Source: Massilia sp. KIM (GTDB taxonomy: Bacteria; Pseudomonadota; Gammaproteobacteria; Burkholderiales; Burkholderiaceae_D). From it: a DNA stretch of 64,000 nucleotides. Each line of letters starts with the position of its first letter. The first letter of the stretch is position 1. Shown here in pieces: positions 24,117 through 32,030 of the stretch. The translations under genes and the position numbers were made by a program. The stretch spans positions 2,232,001-2,296,000 of the forward strand of contig NZ_MVAD01000001.1 in assembly GCF_002007115.1 (NCBI RefSeq), read 5' to 3'. The notes below the pieces were generated by a model. It saw only the letters and a list, made by a program, of their open reading frames with translations, was not told the origin of the DNA and did no database searches.

Positions 24117-24148
24117 CCGGGATGTTTTGAAGTTACGTCTGCATACTG

Positions 24149-24221
24149 GAACTTGGGTTCCGGCGGGGCCGCCGAGGCCTTCGCCGGAAGTCGTTTCCGA
24201 CAGTGTCGGGAACGACGGTTT
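24149..24221. repeat. Degenerate inverted pair of palindromic elements
   Basis: The first arm starts as AACTTGGGTTCCGG and ends as CCTTCGCCGGAA but is split by about 14 extra GC-rich bases; the second (TCGTTTCC...GGAACGACGG) is also diverged and lacks CCAAGTT. It looks like a decaying copy of the element seen intact elsewhere. Confidence 0.6.
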
Positions 24222-24260
24222 GAAGCTAGGTTAGGCTGTTCTTTGCACGGCCACGCATCA

Positions 24261-25097
24261 TTAAAGGCCGGCAGCGAGCATGCCGTCGATGTGCGGCGTC
24301 CAAACACTGCCGGTGCGCATGAACTTCTCGGTATTTACGATGTGAAAGCCCGTGCGCACGGTGTCCCAGCTGTAGCGGTCGATCTCGACCATCTGCTGTT
24401 CGACCCGTAGCACGTTGAAAGAGTTCGTTTCGCCGCGCCCGCGGGTCGAGGTCGCGGTGCCGGCCTGGATCACCAGGGCCGCGTACTCGCTGATCTGGTA
24501 GCGCTCGGCCGTGCTGCCGGCATGGCTGTGGTGCATGTGGCCGGCCATCAGGATGTCGACGCCGGTCTCGGCGAACACCTGCATCGCCAGCGGCGCCCGG
24601 TTGACCAGGTCGCGTTCCTCGAAATGCTCGGGCAGGTCGAAGGGATGGTGCGTGACGATGATGCGGGTCAGTTCCTTCGGCAAGCCGGCCAGGCGCGCGC
24701 GGATGCCGTCGATCTGGCGGCGGCTCACCTTGCCGTCCTTGATGGTCAGCGAACGCGCCGTGTTCACGCCGATCACGGCGATCTCCTCGTCGATGTAGAC
24801 CGGTTCCAGGTCCTTGCTGATGTAGCGCTTGTAGCGCTGCAGGGGCAGCACGAAACGGCGGAACACGTCGTACAGGGAAATGTCGTGGTTGCCCGGCACG
24901 ATGATCTGGGGTCCGGGCAGGCTGTCGAGGAAGGCGCGCGCCTCCTCGAACTGTTCCGGCCTGGCGCGTTGGGTCAGGTCGCCCGAGACCACCAGCACGT
25001 CGGGGGCGACGCGCTCCACCAGTTCGCGCAAGGGGGCCAGCAAGGCGGGATCGACGCGGCCGAAGTGCAGGTCGGACAGGTGGACGAGCGTACGCAT
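24261..25097 (-). CDS. Metallophosphoesterase
   Basis: A 278-residue calcineurin-like phosphoesterase with all metal-binding motifs in order: DLHFGR (about residue 9), GDLTQ, GNHD, VTHHPF and GHMHHSH. Such proteins include cAMP phosphodiesterases (CpdA-like) and lipid-related phosphatases; the substrate is not evident. The start codon at 25097 overlaps the stop of the PAP2 gene (TGATG), so the two are coupled. No transmembrane segment is present. Confidence 0.9.
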   Translation of the reverse strand: MRTLVHLSDLHFGRVDPALLAPLRELVERVAPDVLVVSGDLTQRARPEQFEEARAFLDSLPGPQIIVPGNHDISLYDVFRRFVLPLQRYKRYISKDLEPVYIDEEIAVIGVNTARSLTIKDGKVSRRQIDGIRARLAGLPKELTRIIVTHHPFDLPEHFEERDLVNRAPLAMQVFAETGVDILMAGHMHHSHAGSTAERYQISEYAALVIQAGTATSTRGRGETNSFNVLRVEQQMVEIDRYSWDTVRTGFHIVNTEKFMRTGSVWTPHIDGMLAAGL

Positions 25098-25861
25098 CAA
25101 GGCTCCTTGGAGATTTCTTGCGGTGGGGCGCTGCCTTCCTCGCGGCGCTGGCGCGCGGCGCGGCGGCGGTTCAGGGTGGCGGCGGCCGGAATGCAGATCG
25201 CCAGCCAGCCGCAACCCTCGGCGAAGGCGGCCAGCACGTCGGACAGGTAGTGGGCGCCCAGGTACATGCGCGAGAAGGCCACCGTGAAGATCATCGCGCC
25301 CGCCAGCACGAAGGGCAGCACTCTGCCCCACCAGCCTCGCGCATAGCGCGCCGCGTAGCAGGCCAGCAGGCCGTAGAAGACCGTCGAGGCCATCGCGTGG
25401 CCGCTGGGGAAGCTGTAGGTGCTCAAGGTCAGGATGGGTTCCTCGAAATGCGGGCGGGCGCGCTCGAAGGTGTGCTTGAGGCCGACGTTGAGCAGCATCC
25501 CGCCCGGCACCGAGGCCAGCAGCGCCAGGATCCAGTAGCGGTGTCCCCGTTTATACAGCCAGATGCCGGCGATGGCCGTGAGTGTCAGCATGCCGGGCGT
25601 GCTGTGGATGTGGGTGACGAGCAGCAGGAAGTCGCGCAACAGGCCGCCCTGGCGGGCGTGCTGGTGCAGCCAGTTGGCCACTTCCAGGTCGGTCTGGGTG
25701 ATCGGCGCGCCGGCGACCACCGCGCCGGCCAGGCGACCGAACACGGCCATGGCGGCCAGCAGCATGAACACCCCGACGGTGAGGTGGAGACCGAACTCGC
25801 CCTCGGGCGAGAAGCGTGCCGCGGCGAAGCGGTGCAGGCGGGAATGGTGTGTGTTGAGCAT
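25097..25861 (-). CDS. PAP2-family membrane phosphatase
   Basis: A 254-residue protein with about six transmembrane helices and the PAP2 motifs KHTFERARP, PSGH and SRMYLGAHYLSD. These enzymes act at the outer face of the inner membrane on phosphatidate, undecaprenyl pyrophosphate or similar lipids. Coupling to a metallophosphoesterase suggests a shared lipid-phosphate pathway. ATG 25861 is chosen; a GTG at 25897 is also open, and neither has a good RBS. It diverges from the small gene behind two LexA boxes. Confidence 0.88.
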   Translation of the reverse strand: MLNTHHSRLHRFAAARFSPEGEFGLHLTVGVFMLLAAMAVFGRLAGAVVAGAPITQTDLEVANWLHQHARQGGLLRDFLLLVTHIHSTPGMLTLTAIAGIWLYKRGHRYWILALLASVPGGMLLNVGLKHTFERARPHFEEPILTLSTYSFPSGHAMASTVFYGLLACYAARYARGWWGRVLPFVLAGAMIFTVAFSRMYLGAHYLSDVLAAFAEGCGWLAICIPAAATLNRRRAARQRREEGSAPPQEISKEP

Positions 25862-25910
25862 GCTGGACGATATGGGGCCTATTGGCGAAAAAACCACAAA
25901 AATAATTTTT

Positions 25911-25930
25911 TACTGTATGCCCGAACAGTA
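25911..25930 (+). promoter_or_regulatory. LexA (SOS) box 1
   Basis: TACTGT-ATGCCCGA-ACAGTA matches the CTGT-N8-ACAG consensus of LexA, with the flanking TA/TA also conserved. It shares base 25930 with a second box. Confidence 0.85.
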
Positions 25931-25949
25931 ACTGTGGATTTATACAGTA
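25930..25949 (+). promoter_or_regulatory. LexA (SOS) box 2
   Basis: AACTGT-GGATTTAT-ACAGTA, again a full CTGT-N8-ACAG. The two boxes are 19 bases centre to centre. The gene they most likely control starts at 26003; the divergent PAP2 gene starts at 25861. Confidence 0.85.
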
Positions 25950-26002
25950 GTTGTGCTATTCTTCATTCACTCCAACAACAAACGGATAAAAGGAAACACA
26001 AC

Positions 26003-26215
26003 ATGACCACTCTGAACAGCTCCTTCGGCCTGGAATATGCCCCTGTCCCTTTTATGGTCCGCATCGGCCGCCGCGAGATCCTCGTCACCCGTGACTTCCG
26101 CAAGCGCTTCTATGCGGTGAACCCGATCATCGAGTGCGACACCGGCGTCGAGCCAGGCCATGTGGAAATCCTTTTGTTCCGCCGCTGGCTGCTCATCCTG
26201 TCGAAGGCGCATTAA
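26003..26215 (+). CDS. Unknown 70-residue protein, predicted SOS gene
   Basis: A 70-residue protein with no recognised family, no signal peptide and no transmembrane helix. It is rich in Arg (RIGRREILVTRDFRKRF) and aromatic residues, with an Arg-Arg-Trp near the hydrophobic C-terminus (ILLFRRWLLILSKAH). AAAAGGAA lies ten bases before the ATG. Two abutting LexA boxes lie about 55-90 bases upstream. It might be a small inhibitor or checkpoint protein made after DNA damage, but that is speculation; nothing in the sequence shows its target. Confidence 0.75.
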   Translation: MTTLNSSFGLEYAPVPFMVRIGRREILVTRDFRKRFYAVNPIIECDTGVEPGHVEILLFRRWLLILSKAH

Positions 26216-26308
26216 AACAAAACCGCATAAGGTTAGCCGAAACTATTCGTTCTCATCCGGTGGGCTGGAACTTACTCTAGCGTTTCCGAACCCACCGAAA
26301 GACAACAA

Positions 26309-27313
26309 ATGTTTCGCAAAACCATTTTCACCTCGCTGGCAGCGCTGACGCTGCTGGTCCAGTCCGCGGCCTTCGCGGCCGACGTCACCCTGCTGAACGT
26401 GTCCTACGATCCGACGCGTGAGCTGTACCACGACTTCGACGCCGCTTTCGCCAAGCACTGGAAGGCGAAGACCGGCGACAACGTGACGGTGAAGCAGTCG
26501 CACGGCGGCTCGGGCAAGCAGGCGCGCGCGGTGATCGACGGCCTGCCGGCCGACGTTGTGACCCTGGCGCTGGCCTATGACATCGATGCTATCAGCGAAC
26601 GTGGGTTGGTCGCGCCCGGTTGGGAAAAGCGCCTGCAGTACCGCAGCTCGCCCTACACCTCGACCATTGTGTTCCTGGTGCGCAAGGGCAATCCGAAACA
26701 GATCCGCGACTGGGCCGACCTGATCAAGCCGGGCGTGTCGGTGATCACGCCGAACCCCAAGACTTCGGGCGGCGCGCGCTGGAACCACCTGGCGGCCTAT
26801 GGCTACGCGCTGCGCCAGCCGGGCGGCTCGCCGGCCAGCGCACGCGACTACCTGGCCAAGCTGTACAAGAACGTCCCGGTGCTCGATTCCGGCGCCCGCG
26901 GCGCCACCACCACCTTCGTCGAGCGCGGCATCGGCGACGTGCTGCTGGCCTGGGAGAATGAAGCCCTGCTGGCGCTGCGCGAGCTGGGTCCGGATAAGTT
27001 CGAGATCGTGGCGCCCTCGATTTCCATCCTGGCCGAGCCGCCGGTGACGGTGGTCGACAAGAACGTCGACAAGAAAGGCACCCGCAAGGTGGCCCAGGCT
27101 TACCTGGAATACCTGTACAGCGACGAAGGCCAGGAGATCATCGCCAAGAACTACTACCGTCCGGCGGTGGACCGCTTCGCGAAGAAGTACGCGAGCCAGT
27201 TCCCCAACATCAAGCTGTTCCAGATCAGCGAGCTGGGCGGCTGGACCCAGGCGCAGAAGGCGCACTTCGCGGATGGTGGGCTGTTCGACCAGATCTACCA
27301 GCCGGGCAAGTAA
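26309..27313 (+). CDS. sbp: Periplasmic sulfate-binding protein
   Basis: A 334-residue substrate-binding protein with a signal peptide cleaved near AAFAAD (residue 23). The N-terminal block [16 protein letters not shown], the ligand loop [12 protein letters not shown] and the [28 protein letters not shown] region are those of Sbp/CysP. It binds sulfate or thiosulfate for an ABC importer. The permease and ATPase genes (cysTWA) are not beside it, so it must work with a transporter encoded elsewhere. A strong terminator follows. Confidence 0.93.
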   Translation: MFRKTIFTSLAALTLLVQSAAFAADVTLLNVSYDPTRELYHDFDAAFAKHWKAKTGDNVTVKQSHGGSGKQARAVIDGLPADVVTLALAYDIDAISERGLVAPGWEKRLQYRSSPYTSTIVFLVRKGNPKQIRDWADLIKPGVSVITPNPKTSGGARWNHLAAYGYALRQPGGSPASARDYLAKLYKNVPVLDSGARGATTTFVERGIGDVLLAWENEALLALRELGPDKFEIVAPSISILAEPPVTVVDKNVDKKGTRKVAQAYLEYLYSDEGQEIIAKNYYRPAVDRFAKKYASQFPNIKLFQISELGGWTQAQKAHFADGGLFDQIYQPGK

Positions 27314-27337
27314 GTTTCCGGATCGGGGAGTGTGAAG

Positions 27338-27368
27338 AAGGCGCAGCCGGTGGCTGCGCCTTTTGCTT
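27338..27368 (+). terminator. Rho-independent terminator after sbp
   Basis: Perfect 9-bp stem GGCGCAGCC/GGCTGCGCC with a GGT loop, then TTTTGCTTT. Confidence 0.93.
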
Positions 27369-27385
27369 TGGTGGGAACGGATCTC

Positions 27386-27526
27386 GCATTGTCAGCCCCA
27401 GATCCGAGTGACAGCTCAAAATCGCATTGTCAGCCCTCATCGCGTTGCCGCCCTCATCGCGTTGCCGCCCTCACCGCGTTGCCGCCCTAATCGCATTGTT
27501 AGCCCCAAATCACATTGTTCGCCCCT
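27386..27526 (+). repeat. Tandem 17-18-base repeats, about six or seven units
   Basis: Units vary around ATCGCATTGTCAGCCCTC, with ATCGCGTTGCCGCCCTC forms in the middle. The array lies directly left of an inverted palindromic pair. Confidence 0.75.
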
Positions 27527-27530
27527 AAAC

Positions 27531-27637
27531 CGTCATTCCCGCGCAGGCGGGAATCCAAGTTTGCTCGCGCTGCCGCTTCGGCAAGCATTTGTGGGAACGA
27601 TTAGAAACTTGGATTCCCGCCTACGCGGGAATGACGG
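27531..27637. repeat. Inverted pair of palindromic CCAAGTTT elements
   Basis: Left copy at 27531-27562 (stem ATTCCCGC/GCGGGAAT then CCAAGTTT), inverted copy at 27605-27637. The central bases CGCAGG on the left become CTACG on the right. The middle 40 bases contain a small GCCGCTTCGGC hairpin. Confidence 0.85.
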
Positions 27638-27657
27638 TTCGGGGGGCGTCGCTGAAT

Positions 27658-27873
27658 GAGGCGCAGCAGGTGCCGATGCGCAACAGACACGAAGCGCAGC
27701 AGGCATCGATGCGCAACAGACACTGACGTGCAATAGACACTGACGCGCAGCAGCAGACACCGAAGCGCAGCAGGGAGCTGCGCAGCAGACACCGACGCGT
27801 AGCTGACGCCGACGCGCGGGTAACACCGAAGCATAGCAGGCACAAATGCGCAGCAGACACGCAGCCGCTGATA
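27658..27873 (+). repeat. Degenerate tandem array of 17-base units, about twelve copies
   Basis: Units approximate GCGCAGCAGACACCGAC with many substitutions and some length changes. The sequence is unrelated to the array on the other side of the palindromic pair. Confidence 0.75.
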
Positions 27874-28034
27874 TTCGCCCCGCGCACACATCGCCCACAC
27901 ACATTGTAAAAAAAGCTTGAAATCCCCCATCCCGCCACGAAGTGAACTGTTCGTCAACTCGTCGCCTGCCGCCTTTCCTGGACACATCTCCGGCGGCAGT
28001 CCTTACTGAACCCCAGCAAGGAAAGGAACACGTC

Positions 28035-29057
28035 ATGCCTCTTACACTCCGCAGACTCCCCGAACAAGTCATGGTCATCACCGGCGCCACCAGCGGCATC
28101 GGCCTGACCACCGCCCGCATGGCCGCCGCACAGGGCGCCCGTCTGGTGCTGGCCGCCCGCGCCGGCGATGCGCTCGACGAACTGGCCGGCGAACTGCGCG
28201 CGCGCGGCGCCGAGGTCGCCACCGTGACCGCCGACGTCGGCGTCCCCGGCGATGTCGAACGCATCGGCCAGGCCGGCATCGAGCGCTTCGGCCGCATCGA
28301 CACCTGGGTCAACAACGCCGGCATCTCGATCTTCGGCCGCCTCGAGGACATCTCGCCCGAAGACCACCACCGCCTGTTCCAGACCAATTTCTGGGGCGTG
28401 GTGAACGGCTCGCTGGAAGCGGTCAAGCGCATGAAGACGCGCGGCGGCGGCGCCATCATCAACATCGGCAGCGAAGTCTCGGACCGCGCCGTGCCGCTGC
28501 AAGGCATGTACTCGGCCTCCAAGCACGCGGTGAAGGCCTTCACCGACTCGCTGCGCATGGAACTGGAAAAGGAAGGCGCGCCGCTCTCGGTCACCCTGAT
28601 CAAGCCGGCCGCGATCGACACCATGTTCGCGGTGCACGCCAGGAACTACATGGACAAGGAACCCGCCCTGCCCCCGCCGATCTACGCGCCGGAAATCGTG
28701 GCCGAAGCCATCCTGCACGCGGCCCAGACCCCGAAGCGCGACCTGTTCGTGGGCGGCGGCTCGGCGGCCATCTCGGCCGGCGCACGCCTGATGCCGCGCG
28801 TGCTCGACTACTTCATGCGCGGCACCATGTTCAAGCAGCAGCGCTCGCCCGTGCCGACCCGGCCGGGCCGCCGCGATGCGCTCTACAAACCGAATCCGGA
28901 AGATGAACTGCGGCAGCGCCAGGGCATGCCGCAGCGGGTCCACGAGCGCAGCCTCTACACCTCGGCCAGCATGCGCTCGACGGCCCTCAAGACCGCCCTG
29001 GTGGGCGGCGGCGCGCTGCTAGCGGCCTTCACGCTCTCGCGGCGGCTGGCTCGCTAG
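28035..29057 (+). CDS. Short-chain dehydrogenase/reductase with C-terminal extension
   Basis: A 340-residue SDR. The nucleotide-binding TGATSGIG is near residue 17, NNAG near 95, and the active site YSASK near 160. The extra C-terminal 90 residues are Arg/Pro-rich and end in a hydrophobic stretch (ALVGGGALLAAFTLSRRLAR), suggesting membrane association. Substrate is not evident. AAGGAAAGG precedes the ATG. Its last 39 bases overlap the end of an acidic protein gene on the other strand. Confidence 0.9.
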   Translation: MPLTLRRLPEQVMVITGATSGIGLTTARMAAAQGARLVLAARAGDALDELAGELRARGAEVATVTADVGVPGDVERIGQAGIERFGRIDTWVNNAGISIFGRLEDISPEDHHRLFQTNFWGVVNGSLEAVKRMKTRGGGAIINIGSEVSDRAVPLQGMYSASKHAVKAFTDSLRMELEKEGAPLSVTLIKPAAIDTMFAVHARNYMDKEPALPPPIYAPEIVAEAILHAAQTPKRDLFVGGGSAAISAGARLMPRVLDYFMRGTMFKQQRSPVPTRPGRRDALYKPNPEDELRQRQGMPQRVHERSLYTSASMRSTALKTALVGGGALLAAFTLSRRLAR

Positions 29058-29453
29058 GAAATCGGTGTCCTCCTCGGTCAGCGGCAGATCGGGGATGGAC
29101 TCGATGTGGTCGGTGTCGATGTCGGCGCCGTCCTTGACCACCGCGTCGCGGCCCGCCGCGGCGCGCTCGCCGGTGCCGCCCATGTCGCTGTCGCCCGAGA
29201 AGTCGGCATCGCCGACGTCAGGCCCCGCCGTGTCGCCGGCGTGGCTCTGCTCCAGGTCGGAAGTGGTGCCGGTGTCCAGGTCGAGCACCTGGTCCGGATC
29301 GAGGTTGCCCGCGAAGCCGGGGCCGCCCACGACGTCGCTGCCGGTGTCGGAAATGTCGCTCGGGCCGAGCGCGTCGATGCCATGCCCCTTGCCGAGGCTG
29401 CGGTCTGGACGATCAGGAAAGTTATCCGGGTCGAGTGTGCTTGCGCCAGTCAT
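29019..29453 (-). CDS. Acidic, Asp/Gly-rich protein of unknown function
   Basis: A 144-residue, strongly acidic, low-complexity protein beginning with DPDNFPDRPDRSLGKGHG and rich in Asp, Ser, Thr and Gly throughout. No signal peptide, helix or domain is visible; it is probably disordered. GGAGG lies six bases before the ATG, which supports translation. Its 3' end overlaps that of the SDR gene by 39 bases in opposite directions. The N-terminal pattern looks conserved in related bacteria, but I cannot name a family. Confidence 0.65.
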   Translation of the reverse strand: MTGASTLDPDNFPDRPDRSLGKGHGIDALGPSDISDTGSDVVGGPGFAGNLDPDQVLDLDTGTTSDLEQSHAGDTAGPDVGDADFSGDSDMGGTGERAAAGRDAVVKDGADIDTDHIESIPDLPLTEEDTDFLASQPPREREGR

Positions 29454-29542
29454 GATGCCTCCGATAATGTCGTTAATCCATGGAGACAGCCTACTGAAAA
29501 TGTCGCAAGGGCGGCGCAGCGCAGGCCGCGCGCGCCGGCAGC

Positions 29543-30511
29543 TCAGAACGCGCGCCGCATGCCCACGTTGATCGCCTGCCCCCTGCCCGGCCGTACGCCC
29601 AGCTCCACGCCATTGAGGTGCTGGATGCGCGAATAGGCGGCGTAGAAATCCATGCGCTTGGACACCGCGTAGCTGGCGCCGATGGCGATCTGGCGCGCAT
29701 CGCGGTTGGCCGGGTCGCGGTCGTTGCGGCGGATAAACGAAGCCAGCACCGTGGTCGCATGGCTCACCGGAATTGCCACCCCGGCCAGCACGTCGCGGCT
29801 GTCCGTCGAGGGCGTGGTCGCGATGCCCGCGCCGTAAGGGTTGTCCGGATTGAAGAGCGGCGAGCTGCCCCAGCCGCGGCTGGCGCTGTAGGCCGCATAG
29901 GCCGTGCCCCAGCCGAAGCGCATGTTGGCGGCGACGATGGAATTCTTGGCCGCCATGCTGATGCCGACCTGATTGATGCGCGTGACCTTGGCCACGTTGC
30001 GGTTCTGGTGGGCGGCGCGGATGGTCAGCGGGCCGGCCGAGAGGCCGACCGACATGCCCCAGGCGCGGCCGGAAGGCGAACCGTCGATGTCGCCCTTGCC
30101 CCAGGAAGAGCCGGTGGTCAGGCCGGCGAAACGGCCCTGGTAGTTGACGCTGTCGTCGGCGCGCCGGCCGTCGGGCGCCGCGGCGCCTGCCAGGCCGCCC
30201 TGGAAGGGGTCGCCCACGTCGTTGAGCGCCATGTACTCGAGTGTGTACTGGCGTCCGATCGTGAGCGCGCCGCCTCCGCTGAAGGGGTTCAGGTCGCGGT
30301 CCTCCACCGTTTCCACGGTGAAGATGGCCGGCGCGTCGCTGCCCTGGGCCGCTCGGGACGCAGGACGGGAACCCTCATCGCAGCGGTCGGTGCAGCGATA
30401 TTCCTTGAGCGCCGTGGCACCCGCCGTCCCGGATGGGACGGCATCGCTCTGTGCCGCGGCGCAGGCCGCGCTGCTGCTCAGCACGGCACATGCGACGATT
30501 GACATTTTCAT
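29543..30511 (-). CDS. Gram-negative porin, short form
   Basis: A 322-residue outer-membrane porin of the betaproteobacterial general type: signal peptide ending near ACAAAQ, TIGRQYTLEYMAL in the first third, repeated amphipathic strands, and a C-terminal Phe (NVGMRRAF). Usual porins of this family are about 350-390 residues and begin the mature part with a QSSVTLYG-like strand; here that start is replaced by an Ala/Asp/Arg-rich stretch with a Cys pair (YRCTDRCDEG), so the N-terminal strands look altered. It probably forms a trimeric channel; selectivity is unknown. Confidence 0.82.
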   Translation of the reverse strand: MKMSIVACAVLSSSAACAAAQSDAVPSGTAGATALKEYRCTDRCDEGSRPASRAAQGSDAPAIFTVETVEDRDLNPFSGGGALTIGRQYTLEYMALNDVGDPFQGGLAGAAAPDGRRADDSVNYQGRFAGLTTGSSWGKGDIDGSPSGRAWGMSVGLSAGPLTIRAAHQNRNVAKVTRINQVGISMAAKNSIVAANMRFGWGTAYAAYSASRGWGSSPLFNPDNPYGAGIATTPSTDSRDVLAGVAIPVSHATTVLASFIRRNDRDPANRDARQIAIGASYAVSKRMDFYAAYSRIQHLNGVELGVRPGRGQAINVGMRRAF

Positions 30512-30701
30512 GGCGTCATCCCTCTCTGACGCTACTTTCCAACGAATTCGCTGAGCGCTCTGTCGGATACCTCACATAGTAGATAGATTACGCCGTTTCC
30601 TCCGGCCGGAGAAGCTGCTGGGCAAAACTTTCGCGTTTTCACGACGTTGGTCGCCGTACAATGAGCTGTCGCAAACCTGGAAAAACAAAACAAGGAGACT
30701 C

Positions 30702-32024
30702 ATGCGCTACATCCGCCCCCTGTCCATCCTCGGCCTGGCCCTGTGCGCCGCCTTCGCTCCCCTCGGAGCATCCGCCCAGCAAAGCGCGTCGGCGGCCGAG
30801 CACGTAACATGGTCGCGCAATGCGAACATTTACGAAGTCAACATTCGCCAATACACCAAGGAAGGCAGCTTCAACGCCTTCGCCGCCCACCTGCCGCGCC
30901 TGCGCAAGATGGGCGTAGACATCCTGTGGCTGATGCCGATCCACCCGATCGGCGAGAAGAACCGCAAGGGCACGCTGGGCAGCTATTACGCGGTGCGTGA
31001 CTACACCGCCGTCAATCCCGAGTTCGGCAGCATGGACGACTTCAAGCGCCTGGTGAAGCAGGCCCAGGGCCTGGGCATGCGGGTGATCATCGATTGGGTC
31101 GCCAACCACACCGCCTTCGACCATCCCTGGACGGTCCAGCACACCGACTGGTACCTGAAGAACGAAAAGGGCGAGATCTACCCGGTCACCTACACCGACG
31201 GGCCGGAACCGGAATACTGGACCGATGTGACCGGCCTGGACTGGAAGCAGCCGGGCCTGTGGAAAGGCATGAGCGATGCCATGGTCTTCTGGGTGCGCGA
31301 GGCGGGCATCGACGGCTTCCGCGCCGACGTGGCGGCCAAGGTGCCGACCGCCTTCTGGCTCCAGGCGCGCGCCGAGATGGAGAAGATCAAGCCGGTCTTC
31401 CTGCTGGCCGAAGCCTGGCAGCCCGAGCTGCACCAGGCCTTCGACATGACTTACGGCTGGGACACCCTGGGCATCTTCAAGGACATCGCCAAGGGCAAGG
31501 CCGACGCCCGCGCCCTCAAGAGCTTCTTCGCCCAGCCCAAGGTGGCCTATCCGGAGCACGCCTACCGCATGCGCTTCACCAGCAACCACGACGAGAACTC
31601 CTGGCACGGCAGCGATAGCGAGCACTACGGCCCCGCCTTCAGGGCGATGGCGGTGCTGGCCGCCACCCTGCCCGGCATGCCGCTTATTTATGGCGGCCAG
31701 GAATCGGGGATGGGCAAGCGCCTGGAATTCTTCGAGAAGGATCCCATCGTCTGGGGCAACTATCAGCACGCGGAGTTCTATGGACGCCTGCTCAAGCTCA
31801 AGCACGACAACCGGGCGCTGTGGAACGGGCAGTACGGCGGCGGGGTGCAGGTGCTGGAGACCGGCAACGACAAGGTGTTCGCCTTCCGCCGCGAAAAGGA
31901 CGGCAACGTGGTCGGGGTGGCGGTCAACCTGAGCGGGGCGAGCCAGCAGTACACGCTGCCGGGCAGCAGCGCCAAGCACATCCTGGCGGCCTGGGACTAC
32001 CGGATCGACGCGCCGAAGAAGTAA
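30702..32024 (+). CDS. Alpha-amylase family glycoside hydrolase (GH13), exported
   Basis: A 440-residue enzyme with a signal peptide (to about residue 25) and the GH13 conserved regions: the nucleophile Asp in GFRADVA (about 209), the acid/base Glu in LLAEAW (about 236) and the Asp of SNHDEN (about 296), followed by a small C-terminal beta domain. It should act on alpha-glucans in the periplasm or outside. It is shorter than classical amylases. CAAGGAG precedes the ATG. It converges with the XRE-type gene, six bases apart. Confidence 0.92.
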   Translation: MRYIRPLSILGLALCAAFAPLGASAQQSASAAEHVTWSRNANIYEVNIRQYTKEGSFNAFAAHLPRLRKMGVDILWLMPIHPIGEKNRKGTLGSYYAVRDYTAVNPEFGSMDDFKRLVKQAQGLGMRVIIDWVANHTAFDHPWTVQHTDWYLKNEKGEIYPVTYTDGPEPEYWTDVTGLDWKQPGLWKGMSDAMVFWVREAGIDGFRADVAAKVPTAFWLQARAEMEKIKPVFLLAEAWQPELHQAFDMTYGWDTLGIFKDIAKGKADARALKSFFAQPKVAYPEHAYRMRFTSNHDENSWHGSDSEHYGPAFRAMAVLAATLPGMPLIYGGQESGMGKRLEFFEKDPIVWGNYQHAEFYGRLLKLKHDNRALWNGQYGGGVQVLETGNDKVFAFRREKDGNVVGVAVNLSGASQQYTLPGSSAKHILAAWDYRIDAPKK

Positions 32025-32030
32025 GCCGTT

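Larger units (their letters stand above)
27369..28034. other. Repeat-rich intergenic region between sbp and the SDR gene
   Basis: About 660 bases without a supported gene. It holds a tandem array of 17-18-base units (27386-27526), an inverted pair of palindromic elements (27531-27637) and a second array of 17-base units (27658-27873). Only the last 100 bases before the SDR gene look like ordinary leader sequence. Confidence 0.7.

Noticed and set aside
27386-27873. Possible CRISPR array or repetitive surface-protein gene
   Set aside because: Units are contiguous 17-18-base repeats without spacers; the open frame across them lacks an RBS and has a Cys/Leu/Arg-rich nonsense composition.
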